Shown: positions 30,549 to 40,373, numbered from the stretch's first letter. The stretch: DNA of 64,000 nucleotides from Rathayibacter iranicus NCPPB 2253 = VKM Ac-1602 (GCF_003149025.1 NZ_QGDV01000012.1:1-64000), one strand, 5' to 3'. Program-made: numbers and translations. Notes: generated by a model not told the origin, from the sequence alone.

Positions 30549-30590
30549 GGTTCAGGCCTCGACGGCCGGGGTTCAGGCCTCGACGGCCGG
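30549..30590. repeat. 21-bp perfect tandem duplication over the hflX stop codon
   Basis: Copies at 30549-30569 and 30570-30590 are identical and centred on the GGCCTCGACGGCC palindrome. The second copy includes the hflX stop (30573-30575) and its last codons. The palindromes could act as a weak tandem terminator. Confidence 0.85.
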
Positions 30591-32117
30591 CTTCCCAGCG
30601 GCGAATTCGGCGAGCGAGCCCGCGAGGTCGGCGTGCACGAGAGCGGTCACGTGCGTGCCGCCCTCGACGTACTGCGTCGACAGGATCCGCCCGCTGCGGT
30701 GCAGATGGGAGATCACGTCGCCCCGGTCATACGGCAAGAGCAGGTCGACCTCGATGTCGGGCTCGGGCAGGATCGCGGCGATCCGCGCTTCGAGCTCGTC
30801 AATTCCCTCGCCGCTCAGCGCCGACACGAAGACGGCGTTCGGAGCGAGGCCGCGGAGCACGAGGCGCGTGCCCTCGTCGACCAGGTCGGCCTTGTTAAAG
30901 GCGATGATCTCCGGGATGCCGCGTGCCCCGACCTCGCCGATCACGTCGCGCACTGTCGCGATCTGCCCCGCAGGGTCCGGGTGTGACGCGTCGACAACGT
31001 GCACGATGACGTCCGAATCGGCCACCTCTTCGAGCGTCGAACGGAACGCTTCGACCAGCTGATGCGGCAGCGCCCGCACGAAGCCGACCGTGTCGGCGAG
31101 CGTGTAAAGGCGGCCATCGCTCGTCTGCGCCTTGCGGACGGTCGAGTCGAGCGTTGCGAATAGTGCGTTCTCGACCAGCACTCCTGCCTGCGTCATGCGG
31201 TTGAGCAGGCTCGACTTGCCCGCGTTGGTGTAACCGGCGATGGCGACGGACGGGACCGCGTTGCGCTTGCGGTTCGCGCGCTTCGCCTCCCGAGCGGGCT
31301 TCATGGCCGTGATCTGCTTGCGAAGCCGCGCCATGCGCGTGTGGATGCGCCGACGATCAAGCTCGATCTTCGTCTCACCCGGTCCACGCGAACCCATGCC
31401 CGCGCCCGCCCCCACCTGGCCGCCGGCCTGGCGAGACATCGACTCACCCCAGCCGCGGAGCCTCGGCAGCAGGTACTCGAGCTGCGCGAGTTCGACCTGG
31501 GCCTTGCCCTCGCGGCTCGTCGCGTGCTGGCTGAAAATATCGAGAATCACCGCCGTGCGGTCGATCACCTTTACCTTCACGACGTCTTCCAACGCGCGGC
31601 GCTGGCTCGGTGCGAGTTCGGTATCGGCGACCACCGTGTCGGCGCCCACCGCGGCGACGAGCCCGGCGAGTTCCTGCGCCTTGCCCTTCCCCAAGTATGT
31701 GCTGGGATCGGGATGTGGACGTCGCTGAAGCAGGCCATCAAGGACGGTCGCCCCGGCGGTCTCGGCGAGCGCGGCAAGCTCGTGCAGCGAGTTCTCGGCG
31801 TCATCGAGCGAGTTCTGCGAGTACACGCCGATGAGCACGACGTTCTCGAGCCGCAGCTGGCGGTATTCGACCTCCGTGACGTCCTCGAGTTCGGTCGACA
31901 GGCCAGCGACGCGTCGGAGCGCCTGCCGGTCGTCGCGGTCGAACTGCTCGCCGTCGCTGCCGTTATTCTCGCCCTCGTGGCCGGCACTCTGCAGCGCCTG
32001 GGCTTCACCCGCGACGAAGCGCGAGTACCCTGCCGAGCGCGACTGCGCGTTCGCCAGGACCCTCGAGACGACGTCCACGGCATCGGTCGTGTCGGTCTCG
32101 TTCAGGTCTTCCGTCAT
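30573..32117 (-). CDS. hflX: Ribosome-associated GTPase HflX
   Basis: GTP-binding protein that splits or rescues stalled 70S ribosomes under stress; 514 residues. An N-terminal acidic extension of about 80 residues, then the HflX domain with the Gly-rich linker GAGAGMGSRGPGETK, then the G domain: G1 GYTNAGKSS near residue 297, G3 DTVGF, G4 NKADL, G5 SALSG. The ATG follows TAGTGT by 7 bases. Divergent from the methyltransferase gene. Confidence 0.96.
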   Translation of the reverse strand: MTEDLNETDTTDAVDVVSRVLANAQSRSAGYSRFVAGEAQALQSAGHEGENNGSDGEQFDRDDRQALRRVAGLSTELEDVTEVEYRQLRLENVVLIGVYSQNSLDDAENSLHELAALAETAGATVLDGLLQRRPHPDPSTYLGKGKAQELAGLVAAVGADTVVADTELAPSQRRALEDVVKVKVIDRTAVILDIFSQHATSREGKAQVELAQLEYLLPRLRGWGESMSRQAGGQVGAGAGMGSRGPGETKIELDRRRIHTRMARLRKQITAMKPAREAKRANRKRNAVPSVAIAGYTNAGKSSLLNRMTQAGVLVENALFATLDSTVRKAQTSDGRLYTLADTVGFVRALPHQLVEAFRSTLEEVADSDVIVHVVDASHPDPAGQIATVRDVIGEVGARGIPEIIAFNKADLVDEGTRLVLRGLAPNAVFVSALSGEGIDELEARIAAILPEPDIEVDLLLPYDRGDVISHLHRSGRILSTQYVEGGTHVTALVHADLAGSLAEFAAGKPAVEA

Positions 32118-32124
32118 CCGAATA

Positions 32125-32130
32125 ACACTA
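32125..32130 (-). promoter_or_regulatory. -10 element of leaderless hflX promoter
   Basis: TAGTGT on the minus strand, 7 bases before the hflX ATG. Confidence 0.5.
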
Positions 32131-32146
32131 ACTCCTCAGGTGTTGA

Positions 32147-32152
32147 TATGTT
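32147..32152 (+). promoter_or_regulatory. -10 element of the methyltransferase gene
   Basis: TATGTT on the plus strand, 8 bases before the ATG at 32161; no SD lies between. The divergent hflX -10 is only 16 bp away. Confidence 0.45.
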
Positions 32153-32160
32153 CACTTCTC

Positions 32161-32772
32161 ATGGCCGCGGAGCACTACTTCTCGAGTACGCCCGACGGCG
32201 ACCTCCGGCCCCGCACAATCTCGATCCACCTCGCCGGACGCGACCTCGATGTGACGACCGCCGGAGGGGTGTTCAGCCCCGGCCACGTCGACCTCGGTAC
32301 GCGCGTCCTGCTCGACGCGGTGCCGCGCGCCCCCACTGACGGGGACCTGCTCGACCTCGGCTGCGGCTGGGGTCCGATTACCCTCGCGCTCGCCCTCGCT
32401 TCTCCCGACGCCCGGGTCTGGGCGGTCGACGTCAACCAGCGCGCACTTGAATTGGTTCGTCGCAATTGCGAGGAACTCGGCGTACTTAATGTGAACGCCG
32501 TCCTGCCCGAGGATGTTCCCCCTGCACTCCGCTTCCGCACCATCTGGTCCAACCCGCCGATCCGCATCGGCAAGGAGGAGCTGCACCTGCTCTTGGAGCG
32601 TTGGCTCCCGCGCCTGGAAGACCGCGCGGCCGCCTGGCTGGTCGTGCAGCGCAACCTCGGCTCCGACTCTTTGCAGACGTGGCTGAGTGCGACGTTCCCC
32701 GGCCGTCTCGACGTCGAGCGCGTTTCCTCGGCCAAGGGCTTCCGGGTCCTTCGGACGACTCGGGTCGGCTGA
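32161..32772 (+). CDS. RsmC-like class I SAM methyltransferase
   Basis: 203 residues, similar to the C-terminal half of RsmC, the 16S rRNA m2G1207 methyltransferase. SAM motif I LLDLGCGWGPITLALA, acidic motif II VDVNQRALEL and the catalytic NPPIR (NPP[F/I]H type) are present; HYFSSTPDGD near the start is typical of actinobacterial members. No SD precedes the ATG, but TATGTT 8 bases upstream suggests a leaderless start. The 3' end faces dapF with 9 bp between. Confidence 0.88.
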   Translation: MAAEHYFSSTPDGDLRPRTISIHLAGRDLDVTTAGGVFSPGHVDLGTRVLLDAVPRAPTDGDLLDLGCGWGPITLALALASPDARVWAVDVNQRALELVRRNCEELGVLNVNAVLPEDVPPALRFRTIWSNPPIRIGKEELHLLLERWLPRLEDRAAAWLVVQRNLGSDSLQTWLSATFPGRLDVERVSSAKGFRVLRTTRVG

Positions 32773-32781
32773 GTCTGCCGC

Positions 32782-33663
32782 TCAGTCGATGCGGATGGTA
32801 CCGGTGAAGACGAGATCAGCCGGACCGGAGAGGCCGACGTGCTCGCCCTCCTCGGTGGCGAACATGGTGACACCCACGGTCCCGCCCGGCACCTCGACGC
32901 GCCAGGACTGCGGAGCGCGGGGTCCGGCCCAGTAACGCACAGCCAGCGCCGCCGCCGCCGCGCCCGTGCCGCAGCTCAGCGTCTCACCGCTGCCTCGTTC
33001 GTGCACGCGCATCCGGATGCGCCCAATACCGTCGTGCACTAGCGGCTCACCGGGCACGACGAACTCGATGTTGGCCCCCTCTTCCGGCTCAGGATCGAGC
33101 TGCGGGATATAGGTGAGATCGGCCGACGCCAGCTCCTCGTCGTTGCTCAGCGCCACGACGACGTGGGGGTTGCCGAGGTCGATGCCGAGGCCGGGGCGCG
33201 GGACATTGAGTTCCTTGGCTCGGACGAGCGGCTCTCCACCCGCGAGTGTCCAGTGGCCGAGATCGACCTGGAATCCCGCCCCACTGCGCGTCACGTCGCG
33301 AACGCCGGCACGGGTGCCAATCGGCAGAGTGTCGCCCGGCTCGAGAGAAGCGAGCCCTCCGGCGAGGAGGAAAGCGGCGTAGACGCGGATGCCGTTGCCG
33401 CACATCTCGGCGATCGTCCCGTCGGCATTGTGGTAGTCCATGAACCACTCGGCCTCGCTCTCCTGAGCGAGGGCGGCGGCGCCCTCCGGCAGACAACGCG
33501 AGCGCACAGCCCGGATCACGCCGTCGGCGCCCACGCCGAAGTGGCGGTCGCAGATCGTCGCGATCTGCGCGGGCGAGAGATCCAGCTCACCGTCCGGGTC
33601 GCTGTAGAGCACGAAGTCGTTGCCCGTGCCCTGGCCCTTGGTGAAGTGCAGCTCGATCGTCAT
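32782..33663 (-). CDS. dapF: Diaminopimelate epimerase
   Basis: Converts LL- to meso-diaminopimelate for lysine and possibly peptidoglycan; 293 residues. Two-base mechanism with Cys88 (MCGNGIR) and Cys231 (SCGTGAAA). ATG at 33663; TAGGCT lies 7 bases upstream and overlaps the end of miaA, so dapF can be transcribed by itself. dapA and dapB lie elsewhere in this window, not in an operon with it. Confidence 0.96.
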   Translation of the reverse strand: MTIELHFTKGQGTGNDFVLYSDPDGELDLSPAQIATICDRHFGVGADGVIRAVRSRCLPEGAAALAQESEAEWFMDYHNADGTIAEMCGNGIRVYAAFLLAGGLASLEPGDTLPIGTRAGVRDVTRSGAGFQVDLGHWTLAGGEPLVRAKELNVPRPGLGIDLGNPHVVVALSNDEELASADLTYIPQLDPEPEEGANIEFVVPGEPLVHDGIGRIRMRVHERGSGETLSCGTGAAAAALAVRYWAGPRAPQSWRVEVPGGTVGVTMFATEEGEHVGLSGPADLVFTGTIRID

Positions 33664-33670
33664 GGCGCAC

Positions 33671-33676
33671 AGCCTA
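33671..33676 (-). promoter_or_regulatory. -10 element of leaderless dapF promoter
   Basis: TAGGCT on the minus strand, 7 bases before the dapF ATG; it covers the last bases of miaA. Confidence 0.5.
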
Positions 33677-34639
33677 GCGACGCGGGGCAGCAGCGGCCTG
33701 AGCGGCGACACGCGCTCGCGCCGCCAGATCAGGCGCGTCGGCGGGCAGACGGTGCGCCGCGGCATACCGGCGGAACCAGCTGTTCTGCCTGCGGGCGTAC
33801 CGCCGCGTGAGCGCCTGTGTCGCCGCGACGGCCTCATCCTCCCGGAGGGTTCCCGCACGCTGAGCGAGCGCCTGCGCGTAACCGATGGCCCGGCCCGCCG
33901 TCACCCCGCGTTCGATACCCAACGGAATCAGGCGCTCAACCTCGTGGATCATGCCGTCCGCCCACATCCGCTCCACCCTGGCGTCGAGCCTCAGCACGAG
34001 TTCGTTGCGCGGTGCCTCGAGGAGGATGATCGCAGCCGTCCGCCACGGCACGGGCTCGTCCGACATCAGCGCGCTGTGGGTGCTCCCGCCCGTGAGTTCG
34101 GCGATTTCGAGAGCCCGGATGATTCGCCGTGCGTTGTGCGGCCCGATCCGCTCGGCGATACGACGGTCGATAGCCCGCAGGCGCTCGATGAGGACTCCCA
34201 AGCCCTCGCGCTCCGCCGTCTCCTCAAGTTGACGCCGGATCTCCGGGTCCGTCCCTGCGAACGTGAACTCGAAGATGACGCTCGACACGTACAGACCCGA
34301 GCCACCGACGAGAATCGGTGTCGCGCCGCGCGCCAGGACGTCCTCGATCGCCTGCCTCGCCTGAACCTGGTAGCGCGCGACGGACGCCTCCTCTGTCACG
34401 TCGAGCACATCGAGCAGGTGGTGCGGAATTCCTCGGCGCTCCTCGACCGGCAGCTTCGCCGTCCCGATGTCCATACCGCGGTACAGCTGCATGGCGTCCG
34501 CGTTCACGATTTCGGCGGTTCCGCCCTCTGCGCCGATGAGGTCGGCCAGATCGAGCGCCAGCGCCGACTTGCCGGTGCCGGTCGCTCCCACCACGGCGAT
34601 CAACTCGGGAGCGTGTGCCGGCGGCTTAGCGCTCGCCAT
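33674..34639 (-). CDS. miaA: tRNA dimethylallyltransferase
   Basis: Adds the dimethylallyl group to A37 of tRNAs that read U-starting codons; 321 residues. P-loop GATGTGKS near residue 18, the catalytic Asp and Thr region ([17 protein letters not shown]), GGSGLY and ARRQ-type C-terminal motif [13 protein letters not shown] are intact. It overlaps the end of miaB by 14 bp, so the two enzymes that act in sequence on the same base are coupled. Confidence 0.96.
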   Translation of the reverse strand: MASAKPPAHAPELIAVVGATGTGKSALALDLADLIGAEGGTAEIVNADAMQLYRGMDIGTAKLPVEERRGIPHHLLDVLDVTEEASVARYQVQARQAIEDVLARGATPILVGGSGLYVSSVIFEFTFAGTDPEIRRQLEETAEREGLGVLIERLRAIDRRIAERIGPHNARRIIRALEIAELTGGSTHSALMSDEPVPWRTAAIILLEAPRNELVLRLDARVERMWADGMIHEVERLIPLGIERGVTAGRAIGYAQALAQRAGTLREDEAVAATQALTRRYARRQNSWFRRYAAAHRLPADAPDLAARARVAAQAAAAPRR

Positions 34640-36203
34640 CCGCGGCGTCGTAAATCGGCGTCGTCAGGGTGTCGCTGTCGGTGTTGCTGCGCACGCGCAG
34701 CGAGGGGAGGCCGAGCGAGACGCGGGGCGCAGCGGACGCGCCGACGGCCACCGGCACGCCGCAGGACTCGGTGTGGGCACGGTCCCAGGCGTCGCCCGCT
34801 CGGGTGCGGCGGATCCTCAGCGGAGCGCCGTCGGGCGAGTCGGCCAGGAGGTAGAACGGCGCGCCTCGCGTGATCCGGACCGAGACAATATCCCCGGGTC
34901 GGGGCTGTTCGGAGCCGGCCGGCACATCGAAGTGGACCAGTCGGCTGTCCTCCGCCCGTCCGCTCAGCCGGTGGGTCTCGGCATCGCGGCGACCCTCACC
35001 GGTGGCGACCAGCACCTCGACCTCGCGGCCGACGATCAGCCGGTTCTCCTGTTCGCTGATCGCATCCTGTAGCGCGGCGAGGCGCTCGTAGCGCTCCTGC
35101 ACGACCGCCTTCGGGATCTGATCGGGCAGGGTCGCCGCGGGAGTGCCCGGCCGAATCGAGTACTGGAAGGTAAAGGCCGAGGCGAAGCGCGCCTCCTCGA
35201 CCACGCGAAGAGTCTGCTCGAAGTCTTCCTCCGTCTCTCCGGGGAAGCCGACGATGATGTCGGTGGTGATCGCTGCGTGCGGAATGCGGGCGCGAACCCG
35301 GTCGAGGATGCCGAGGAAGCGGTCGGATCGATAGGAGCGGCGCATCGCGCGGAGGATGCGGTCGGATCCGGACTGCAGCGGCATGTGCAACTGCGGCATC
35401 ACGGTCGGAGTCTCGGCCATCGCGTCGATCACGTCGTCCGTGAAAGCGGCCGGGTGGGGACTGGTGAAGCGGATGCGCTCGAGACCGTCGATCGTTCCCG
35501 CGGCGCGCAGCAGCTTCGAGAACGCTTGACGGTCGCCGAACTCGACGCCGTAGGAGTTGACGTTCTGGCCCAGTAGCGTGACCTCTATTGCGCCGTCGTC
35601 AACGAGAGCCTGAATCTCGGCCAGGACGTCGCCGGGTCGGCGGTCCTTTTCCTTGCCGCGGAGTGAGGGAACGATACAGAACGTGCAGGTGTTATTGCAG
35701 CCGACCGAGATGGAGACCCAGCCGCTGTAGGTGGAGTCGCGTTTGGTCGGGAGCGTCGAGGGGAAGACGTCGAGCGACTCCAGGATCTCGAGCTGCGCTT
35801 CGTCGTTATGGCGCGCTCGCTCGAGGAGGCTGGGCAACGCGCCCATGTTGTGAGTTCCAAAAACGACGTCGACCCACGGTGCTCGGTCGAGGACGACACT
35901 CTTGTCTTTTTGCGCGAGGCAGCCGCCGACCGCGATCTGCATTCCTTCGTGTCGGCGCTTGACCGAGGCGAGGTGCCCGAGAGTGCCATACAGCTTGTTG
36001 TCAGCGTTTTCACGCACCGCGCAGGTGTTGATGACGACGACGTCGGCCTCCGCTCCGTCCGCGGGCACGTAGCCCGCGGCTTCCAGCGACCCGCTCAGGC
36101 GCTCGGAATCGTGAACGTTCATCTGGCACCCGAACGTGCGAACCTCGTAGGTCCTCGGCCGGATCTCGGTGACGGATGACGGGACGGTACCGAGCATGCT
36201 CAT
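34626..36203 (-). CDS. miaB: tRNA-2-methylthio-N6-dimethylallyladenosine synthase
   Basis: Radical-SAM methylthiotransferase acting on i6A37 made by MiaA; 525 residues. The N-terminal UPF0004 cluster ligands Cys26, Cys61, Cys95, the radical-SAM CX3CX2C at Cys169/173/176 (CNNTCTFC) and a TRAM domain near residues 385-455 are present. The C-terminal tail of about 70 residues beyond TRAM is longer than in E. coli. TAGAAT is 8 bases before the ATG. Confidence 0.96.
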   Translation of the reverse strand: MSMLGTVPSSVTEIRPRTYEVRTFGCQMNVHDSERLSGSLEAAGYVPADGAEADVVVINTCAVRENADNKLYGTLGHLASVKRRHEGMQIAVGGCLAQKDKSVVLDRAPWVDVVFGTHNMGALPSLLERARHNDEAQLEILESLDVFPSTLPTKRDSTYSGWVSISVGCNNTCTFCIVPSLRGKEKDRRPGDVLAEIQALVDDGAIEVTLLGQNVNSYGVEFGDRQAFSKLLRAAGTIDGLERIRFTSPHPAAFTDDVIDAMAETPTVMPQLHMPLQSGSDRILRAMRRSYRSDRFLGILDRVRARIPHAAITTDIIVGFPGETEEDFEQTLRVVEEARFASAFTFQYSIRPGTPAATLPDQIPKAVVQERYERLAALQDAISEQENRLIVGREVEVLVATGEGRRDAETHRLSGRAEDSRLVHFDVPAGSEQPRPGDIVSVRITRGAPFYLLADSPDGAPLRIRRTRAGDAWDRAHTESCGVPVAVGASAAPRVSLGLPSLRVRSNTDSDTLTTPIYDAADGER

Positions 36204-36211
36204 GGTCTGCG

Positions 36212-36217
36212 ATTCTA
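36212..36217 (-). promoter_or_regulatory. -10 element upstream of miaB
   Basis: TAGAAT on the minus strand, 8 bases before the miaB ATG. Confidence 0.45.
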
Positions 36218-36249
36218 CGCGCCGGGTTGAACGCCTCCTGGCCGTCTGT

Positions 36250-37038
36250 TCAACGAAATCGAACGCTCGGCCGAGACCCGCGGACGGTCTCGCGGACGAC
36301 GCGCTGGACGAGCCCGCCAGAGTAGCCGCGGCGGGCGAGGAAACCGGTCAGGCGCCGCTCGGCGACCTCATCCGAGAGGGAGCGGAGGCTCGGCAGCCGC
36401 TTGCGTGCCAGCTCGAGCGCAGTGCGGTACTCGTCGTCGCCGTCGAGTGCGTCGAGGGCCGACGCGATCGCGTCCGGGTCAAGCTTCCGCGCCCGCAACT
36501 CTTGCTGAATGGACGACCGGCCGAGCTTCTTGCGCTCTCGAAGCGACACAACTAACTGCTCAGCCATCCGGAGATCGTCGAGGTAGCCGAAGCGGGTGAA
36601 CCGCTCAATGATCTCGAGGGCGTCCCTCTCTGCGACCCCTTCGGTGTAGAGGCGCACCTCGACCTCGGCGACCGACAGGCTCTTGCGCGAGAGCCCGCGG
36701 ACGATGCGATCGGCGACCTGCTCCGGATCAATCTCCTCAGGAGCCTCCACCGCGTCGTCTTCCGGAAAGGCGTGCTGGCCGTCTGGCTCGGCGGTCGACG
36801 CCTGCCTGGTGATGTGCGCCGACAGCTCGGCGATTCGCTCCGCGTCGGCGGGACCGACGACAGCGGCACCGCGGGCATCATGCCCCGTAGTTGCGGGCTC
36901 AGGAGCAGCAACCGCCCAGCCCTCGTCGTCCGTCCTACTGGGACGAGCGCCCGCCGTCGCGCTCGCCTGGTCCTTGTCGACCCAGGGCAGGAAGGCCACG
37001 GGACGACTCCCGGCTCCACCCGCAGCCTTCTGCGCCAC
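36250..37038 (-). CDS. recX: RecA regulator RecX
   Basis: Inhibits RecA filament extension; 262 residues. The helical RecX core occupies the C-terminal 150 residues ([35 protein letters not shown]). The first 105 residues are Ala/Pro/Glu-rich, low complexity and probably disordered, an extension seen in Microbacteriaceae. The GTG lies 3 bp after the recA stop, so RecX is co-expressed with its target at a lower level. Confidence 0.92.
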   Translation of the reverse strand: MAQKAAGGAGSRPVAFLPWVDKDQASATAGARPSRTDDEGWAVAAPEPATTGHDARGAAVVGPADAERIAELSAHITRQASTAEPDGQHAFPEDDAVEAPEEIDPEQVADRIVRGLSRKSLSVAEVEVRLYTEGVAERDALEIIERFTRFGYLDDLRMAEQLVVSLRERKKLGRSSIQQELRARKLDPDAIASALDALDGDDEYRTALELARKRLPSLRSLSDEVAERRLTGFLARRGYSGGLVQRVVRETVRGSRPSVRFR

Positions 37039-37041
37039 GGG

Positions 37042-38109
37042 CTAGGCGCCCTTGCGGACGGGCTGCTTGGTCTCGATCGCGACCGGTGCGACCTCGGCGA
37101 TCGCGTTTGGGTCGGCGATGACGCCCAGCTTCACCAGGATGCGCTTCTCGATCTCGGCGGCGATGTCCGAGTTATCGATGAGGAACTGGCGCGCCTTCTC
37201 CTTGCCTTGGCCGAGCTGGTCACCGTCGTAGGTGTACCAGGCGCCCGACTTGCGGACGATCTCGTGCTCGACACCGAAGTCGATCAGGCTGCCCTCACGA
37301 GAGATGCCGATGCCGTACAGGATGTCGAACTCGGCCTGCTTGAAGGGCGGGGCCATCTTGTTCTTGACGACCTTCACTCGGGTGCGGTTGCCGACCGCCT
37401 CGGTGCCATCTTTGAGCGTCTCGATGCGGCGGATATCGAGGCGGACGGAGGCGTAGAACTTGAGTGCCTTGCCACCCGCGGTGGTCTCGGGGCTTCCGAA
37501 GAAGACACCGATCTTCTCGCGCAGCTGATTGATGAAGATCATGGTCGTGTTGGTGGTATTGAGACCACCGGTGAGCTTGCGCAGCGCCTGCGACATGAGC
37601 CGGGCCTGGAGGCCGACATGGGAATCGCCCATCTCGCCCTCGATTTCGGCACGCGGCACGAGGGCCGCGACAGAGTCGATGACAACGAGGTCGATCGAGC
37701 CGGAACGCACAAGCATGTCCGCGATCTCGAGTGCCTGCTCTCCCGTGTCGGGCTGCGAGACGAGAAGGGAGTCGATGTCGACACCGAGCTTCTTGGCGTA
37801 CTCGGGGTCGAGCGCGTGCTCTGCGTCGATGAAGGCGGCGATGCCCCCGTTGCGCTGGGCATTCGCGATGGCGTGCAGCGTGAGAGTTGTCTTACCCGAG
37901 GACTCGGGCCCGTAGATCTCGACGATGCGGCCACGAGGGAGACCGCCGATGCCGAGTGCGACGTCAAGCGCGATCGACCCGGTCCGGATGACTTCGACGG
38001 GGGCGCGTTCGTCGCTGCCAAGACGCATGACGGCGCCCTTGCCGAACTGGCGGTCGATTTGGGCGAGTGCGGTCTCAAGGGACTTCTCGCGGTCGGAGGA
38101 ACTGGGCAT
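37042..38109 (-). CDS. recA: Recombinase RecA
   Basis: Strand-exchange ATPase and LexA co-protease; 355 residues. Walker A GPESSGKT (67-74), [12 protein letters not shown] (Walker B), L1/L2 DNA-binding loops ([38 protein letters not shown]) are intact. A leader of about 200 nt separates it from a promoter with -10 TAGGCT (38316-38321) overlapped by LexA boxes, so it is SOS-induced. Confidence 0.98.
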   Translation of the reverse strand: MPSSSDREKSLETALAQIDRQFGKGAVMRLGSDERAPVEVIRTGSIALDVALGIGGLPRGRIVEIYGPESSGKTTLTLHAIANAQRNGGIAAFIDAEHALDPEYAKKLGVDIDSLLVSQPDTGEQALEIADMLVRSGSIDLVVIDSVAALVPRAEIEGEMGDSHVGLQARLMSQALRKLTGGLNTTNTTMIFINQLREKIGVFFGSPETTAGGKALKFYASVRLDIRRIETLKDGTEAVGNRTRVKVVKNKMAPPFKQAEFDILYGIGISREGSLIDFGVEHEIVRKSGAWYTYDGDQLGQGKEKARQFLIDNSDIAAEIEKRILVKLGVIADPNAIAEVAPVAIETKQPVRKGA

Positions 38110-38315
38110 GGCCGTCTCGCTCTCGTGTTCGTGGTGGTGTCGCCTACAGGCTGTCGCGACATGCCGGCGGCTGTCGGAGTGACAGTGCCGACCGGCTGCA
38201 ACAAGGCGGTGAAGCAGACCCGTTCAGGTATCTCCGACGGTACGCCCGACCACCGACACCGGGACCGTGCGAGAGCGACTCCGTGGAGACGGAGCCGATT
38301 CTGCTTCTGTGGAGG

Positions 38316-38378
38316 AGCCTAGACCCGATCGAACACAGATTCGATCAAATGACTCTCGGCGTGTCGAACAGGAATTCG
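38316..38378 (-). promoter_or_regulatory. recA promoter with two LexA boxes
   Basis: Boxes CGAACACAGATTCG (38330-38343) and CGAACAGGAATTCG (38365-38378) each differ from CGAAC-N4-GTTCG by one base. The first sits over the -35 side of the TAGGCT -10 (38316-38321, minus strand). The second is 35 bp further upstream, on the same face of the helix to within about a third of a turn. Confidence 0.82.
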
Positions 38379-38398
38379 GGCGTGTGTAACCAGCCGAT

Positions 38399-38623
38399 TC
38401 AGCGAGAGCGCTTCTTCGGCCCGATGCCGTACCACCGAGCCTCGGGGACGTCGTTTGCACGGCAAAGGGCGAACCACACCTCACGGGGCTCGGCCCCATC
38501 GCTCAGCGCCCGCTCCGCCGTTCGGCCGCCGAGTTCAGTGAGCACGAGATCCGAGACCAGGACACGGGCGTAGGAACCGCCGAACTCGTCGTCGACCAGC
38601 TGCCGGAATTCGCTCAACCGCAT
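38399..38623 (-). CDS. DUF3046 family protein
   Basis: A 74-residue protein of unknown function that is constantly found upstream of recA in actinobacteria. It starts MRLSEFRQLVDDEFGG and ends in a basic tail (PKKRSR), with conserved GAEPREVWFALCRANDVPEARW. TAGCGT is 6 bases before the ATG (leaderless pattern). The recA LexA boxes begin just past its stop. Confidence 0.9.
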   Translation of the reverse strand: MRLSEFRQLVDDEFGGSYARVLVSDLVLTELGGRTAERALSDGAEPREVWFALCRANDVPEARWYGIGPKKRSR

Positions 38624-38629
38624 CCATCC

Positions 38630-38635
38630 ACGCTA
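38630..38635 (-). promoter_or_regulatory. -10 element of leaderless DUF3046 promoter
   Basis: TAGCGT on the minus strand, 6 bases before the ATG. Confidence 0.45.
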
Positions 38636-38666
38636 GCCGCTCCCCGACCGACCTCCCGGCCAACGC

Positions 38667-38701
38667 CGAAGGGCGCCCGGCCAAAGCCTGGGCGCCCTTC
38701 G
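38667..38701 (-). terminator. Terminator after the ClgR-type gene
   Basis: CGAAGGGCGCCC (38667-38678) and GGGCGCCCTTCG (38690-38701), a perfect 12-bp stem with an 11-base loop, lie 36 bp past the stop of the regulator gene and upstream of DUF3046. There is no T-tract. Confidence 0.85.
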
Positions 38702-38737
38702 CGTGAAACGGGGTGCGGTGAGTGGAGGGAGAGCCGA

Positions 38738-39046
38738 CTACTGCGTCACAAGGTCGGCGTCGAAGCCGGCGACCATGTCGGCCGGGATGGTGTCGGGAAT
38801 GGTATCGATGCCCTCGATGACGGCGAGACGATCGCCGACCTCGCGCATGATCACCGAGATGGGAGTGCCGAGGGCGTCGGCGACAGATGCGAGGATCTCC
38901 GAAGAGGCCTCCTTCTGACCACGTTCAACCTCGCTCAGGTAGCCGAGCGCGACGCTCGCCTTGCTCGCCACCTGACGGAGCGTACGACCTTTTTGCAGGC
39001 GAAAGTCCCTGAGGACATCGCCGATTTCCTGACGAACTAGAACCAC
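38738..39046 (-). CDS. clgR: ClgR-type helix-turn-helix regulator
   Basis: XRE-family activator, 102 residues; in related bacteria ClgR turns on clp protease and stress genes. The helix-turn-helix covers residues 8-62 (LRDFRLQKGRTLRQVASKASVALGYLSEVERGQKEASSEIL). The GTG at 39046 has GGAGG five bases upstream; an in-frame GTG six codons earlier would place that SD inside the gene. The C-terminal part ends in a hydrophobic tail (MVAGFDADLVTQ); ClgR proteins are often themselves Clp substrates. Confidence 0.88.
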   Translation of the reverse strand: MVLVRQEIGDVLRDFRLQKGRTLRQVASKASVALGYLSEVERGQKEASSEILASVADALGTPISVIMREVGDRLAVIEGIDTIPDTIPADMVAGFDADLVTQ

Positions 39047-39291
39047 TGGACCCTCCTTCTCCACGTCAACCGCATGTCGCGCACCTTCCCCGCGGCACGG
39101 GCATCGGAGTTCTCCGAGGCGGGTGGTCGAGGGGCTGGGACGAGAGAACCGGATAGCTGTTCACTACCCGGTTCGTATTATGTCGACTCTAATACCGGAT
39201 GACTGGACTTTGCGTGTGAGCGACACCAGATGTAACCGGGTCGCAATGCAGGGCATTCCGATCGACGCGCGCGGGTGGCTGGGTATCCGCC

Positions 39292-39774
39292 TCATGCCGT
39301 TCGAGCGAGCAACTCGCGACCCAGAGCCAGAGCCGAATCGACCGAGGCGCCTCGGATCGCGGCTCGATCTCCGTCGAAGCGGTACTTCCTGACGACCTCC
39401 GCTTCTCCCAGGACAGCAGCGACGAAGACCGTGCCAACGGCGGCGGACCCCTGTGGGTCGGGCCCAGCGACTCCCGTCGTCGAGAGCCCGAGGGTGAGCT
39501 GGCCCTCGGCGCGCAGGCGGGCAGCCGCGCCCCGCGCCATCTGCAGAGCGACCTCCGGGTGCACTGGACCCGCCATAGCAAGGAGGTCGGCATCGACGCC
39601 GAGCAGGCGGTGCTTGAGCTCCGTTGCATAGCTCACCACTCCCCCGCGATGCACTGCGGAGGCACCGGGCACCTCCACGAGGGCCGAACTGAGTGCGCCA
39701 CCGGTCAATGATTCCGCGACCGCAATGCCAAGGCCACGACGACGGAGTTCCCCGATCAGCTCCGCAGCCGTCAT
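39292..39774 (-). CDS. CinA C-terminal domain protein (nicotinamide-nucleotide amidohydrolase type)
   Basis: 160 residues matching the CinA C-terminal domain alone: VAESLTGG near residue 19, SYATELKHRLLGV and TGVAGPDPQG are the family signature. The enzyme deamidates NMN in NAD recycling in characterised members (PncC). It has no N-terminal COG1058 domain, as is normal in actinobacteria. The ATG overlaps the pgsA stop as ATGA. Confidence 0.92.
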   Translation of the reverse strand: MTAAELIGELRRRGLGIAVAESLTGGALSSALVEVPGASAVHRGGVVSYATELKHRLLGVDADLLAMAGPVHPEVALQMARGAAARLRAEGQLTLGLSTTGVAGPDPQGSAAVGTVFVAAVLGEAEVVRKYRFDGDRAAIRGASVDSALALGRELLARTA

Positions 39775-40373
39775 GAGCGCTTGCGCGCGGCCCGGCTCTG
39801 GCGGGACGCATCGGCGAGGTAATCGACGCCGGTGACCACGGTGAGCACGAGGGCGGCGGTCATTGCAACGCCGTTCAGCCAGTGCACCCACTCGCCGAGG
39901 ACGACCCACAGGGGAAGCAGGGCGAGCGAGAGAGCGGTCGACTGCACAATCGTCTTGAGCTTGCCGCCACGGGAAGCGGGGATTACTCGGTCCGAGAGCA
40001 CGGCCATCCGGAACACTGTGATGCCGATCTCGCGCACGAGGATCACGGTGGTGACCCACCATGGCAACTCAGCGAGGATCGAGAGGCCTACGAGGGCTGC
40101 GCCCGTCAGTACCTTGTCCGCGATCGGATCGAGCAGCTTGCCGAGGTCGGTGACCAGACCGCGGCTGCGCGCGATGTGCCCGTCGATACCGTCGGTCGCG
40201 ATCGCCACGATGAACAGCAGCGCCGCTGCGATGCGCAGCCCGCCGTCCGCGCCGCTATCGGCCAGGAGCAGCCAGAAGAAGAGCGGTGCGACCAGGATCC
40301 TGACCACCGTGATCGCGTTGGGCAGGTTCCAGTTGCCCGATCTCGCCGAGTTCGGCACCGTGGGAGTACTCAT
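39771..40373 (-). CDS. pgsA: CDP-diacylglycerol--glycerol-3-phosphate 3-phosphatidyltransferase family protein
   Basis: Membrane CDP-alcohol phosphatidyltransferase, 200 residues, four to six helices. The catalytic motif D-G-x2-A-R-x8-G-x3-D-x3-D is complete (DGIDGHIARSRGLVTDLGKL followed by LDPIADK). It makes phosphatidylglycerol phosphate; actinobacteria have paralogues for cardiolipin or inositol lipids, so the exact lipid is likely but not certain. SD GAGGAA upstream of the ATG. Operon ftsK-pgsA-cinA. Confidence 0.9.
   Translation of the reverse strand: MSTPTVPNSARSGNWNLPNAITVVRILVAPLFFWLLLADSGADGGLRIAAALLFIVAIATDGIDGHIARSRGLVTDLGKLLDPIADKVLTGAALVGLSILAELPWWVTTVILVREIGITVFRMAVLSDRVIPASRGGKLKTIVQSTALSLALLPLWVVLGEWVHWLNGVAMTAALVLTVVTGVDYLADASRQSRAARKRS

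Noticed and set aside
30297-30572. Cobalamin or SAM riboswitch ahead of metF-metE
   Set aside because: No B12-box or SAM-I core sequences could be found on the minus strand; the region instead holds two short tandem duplications.
39047-39291. A small plus-strand ORF in the clgR-cinA gap
   Set aside because: Its translation is unlike any protein, it has no SD, and the gap is explained by the promoter region of clgR.
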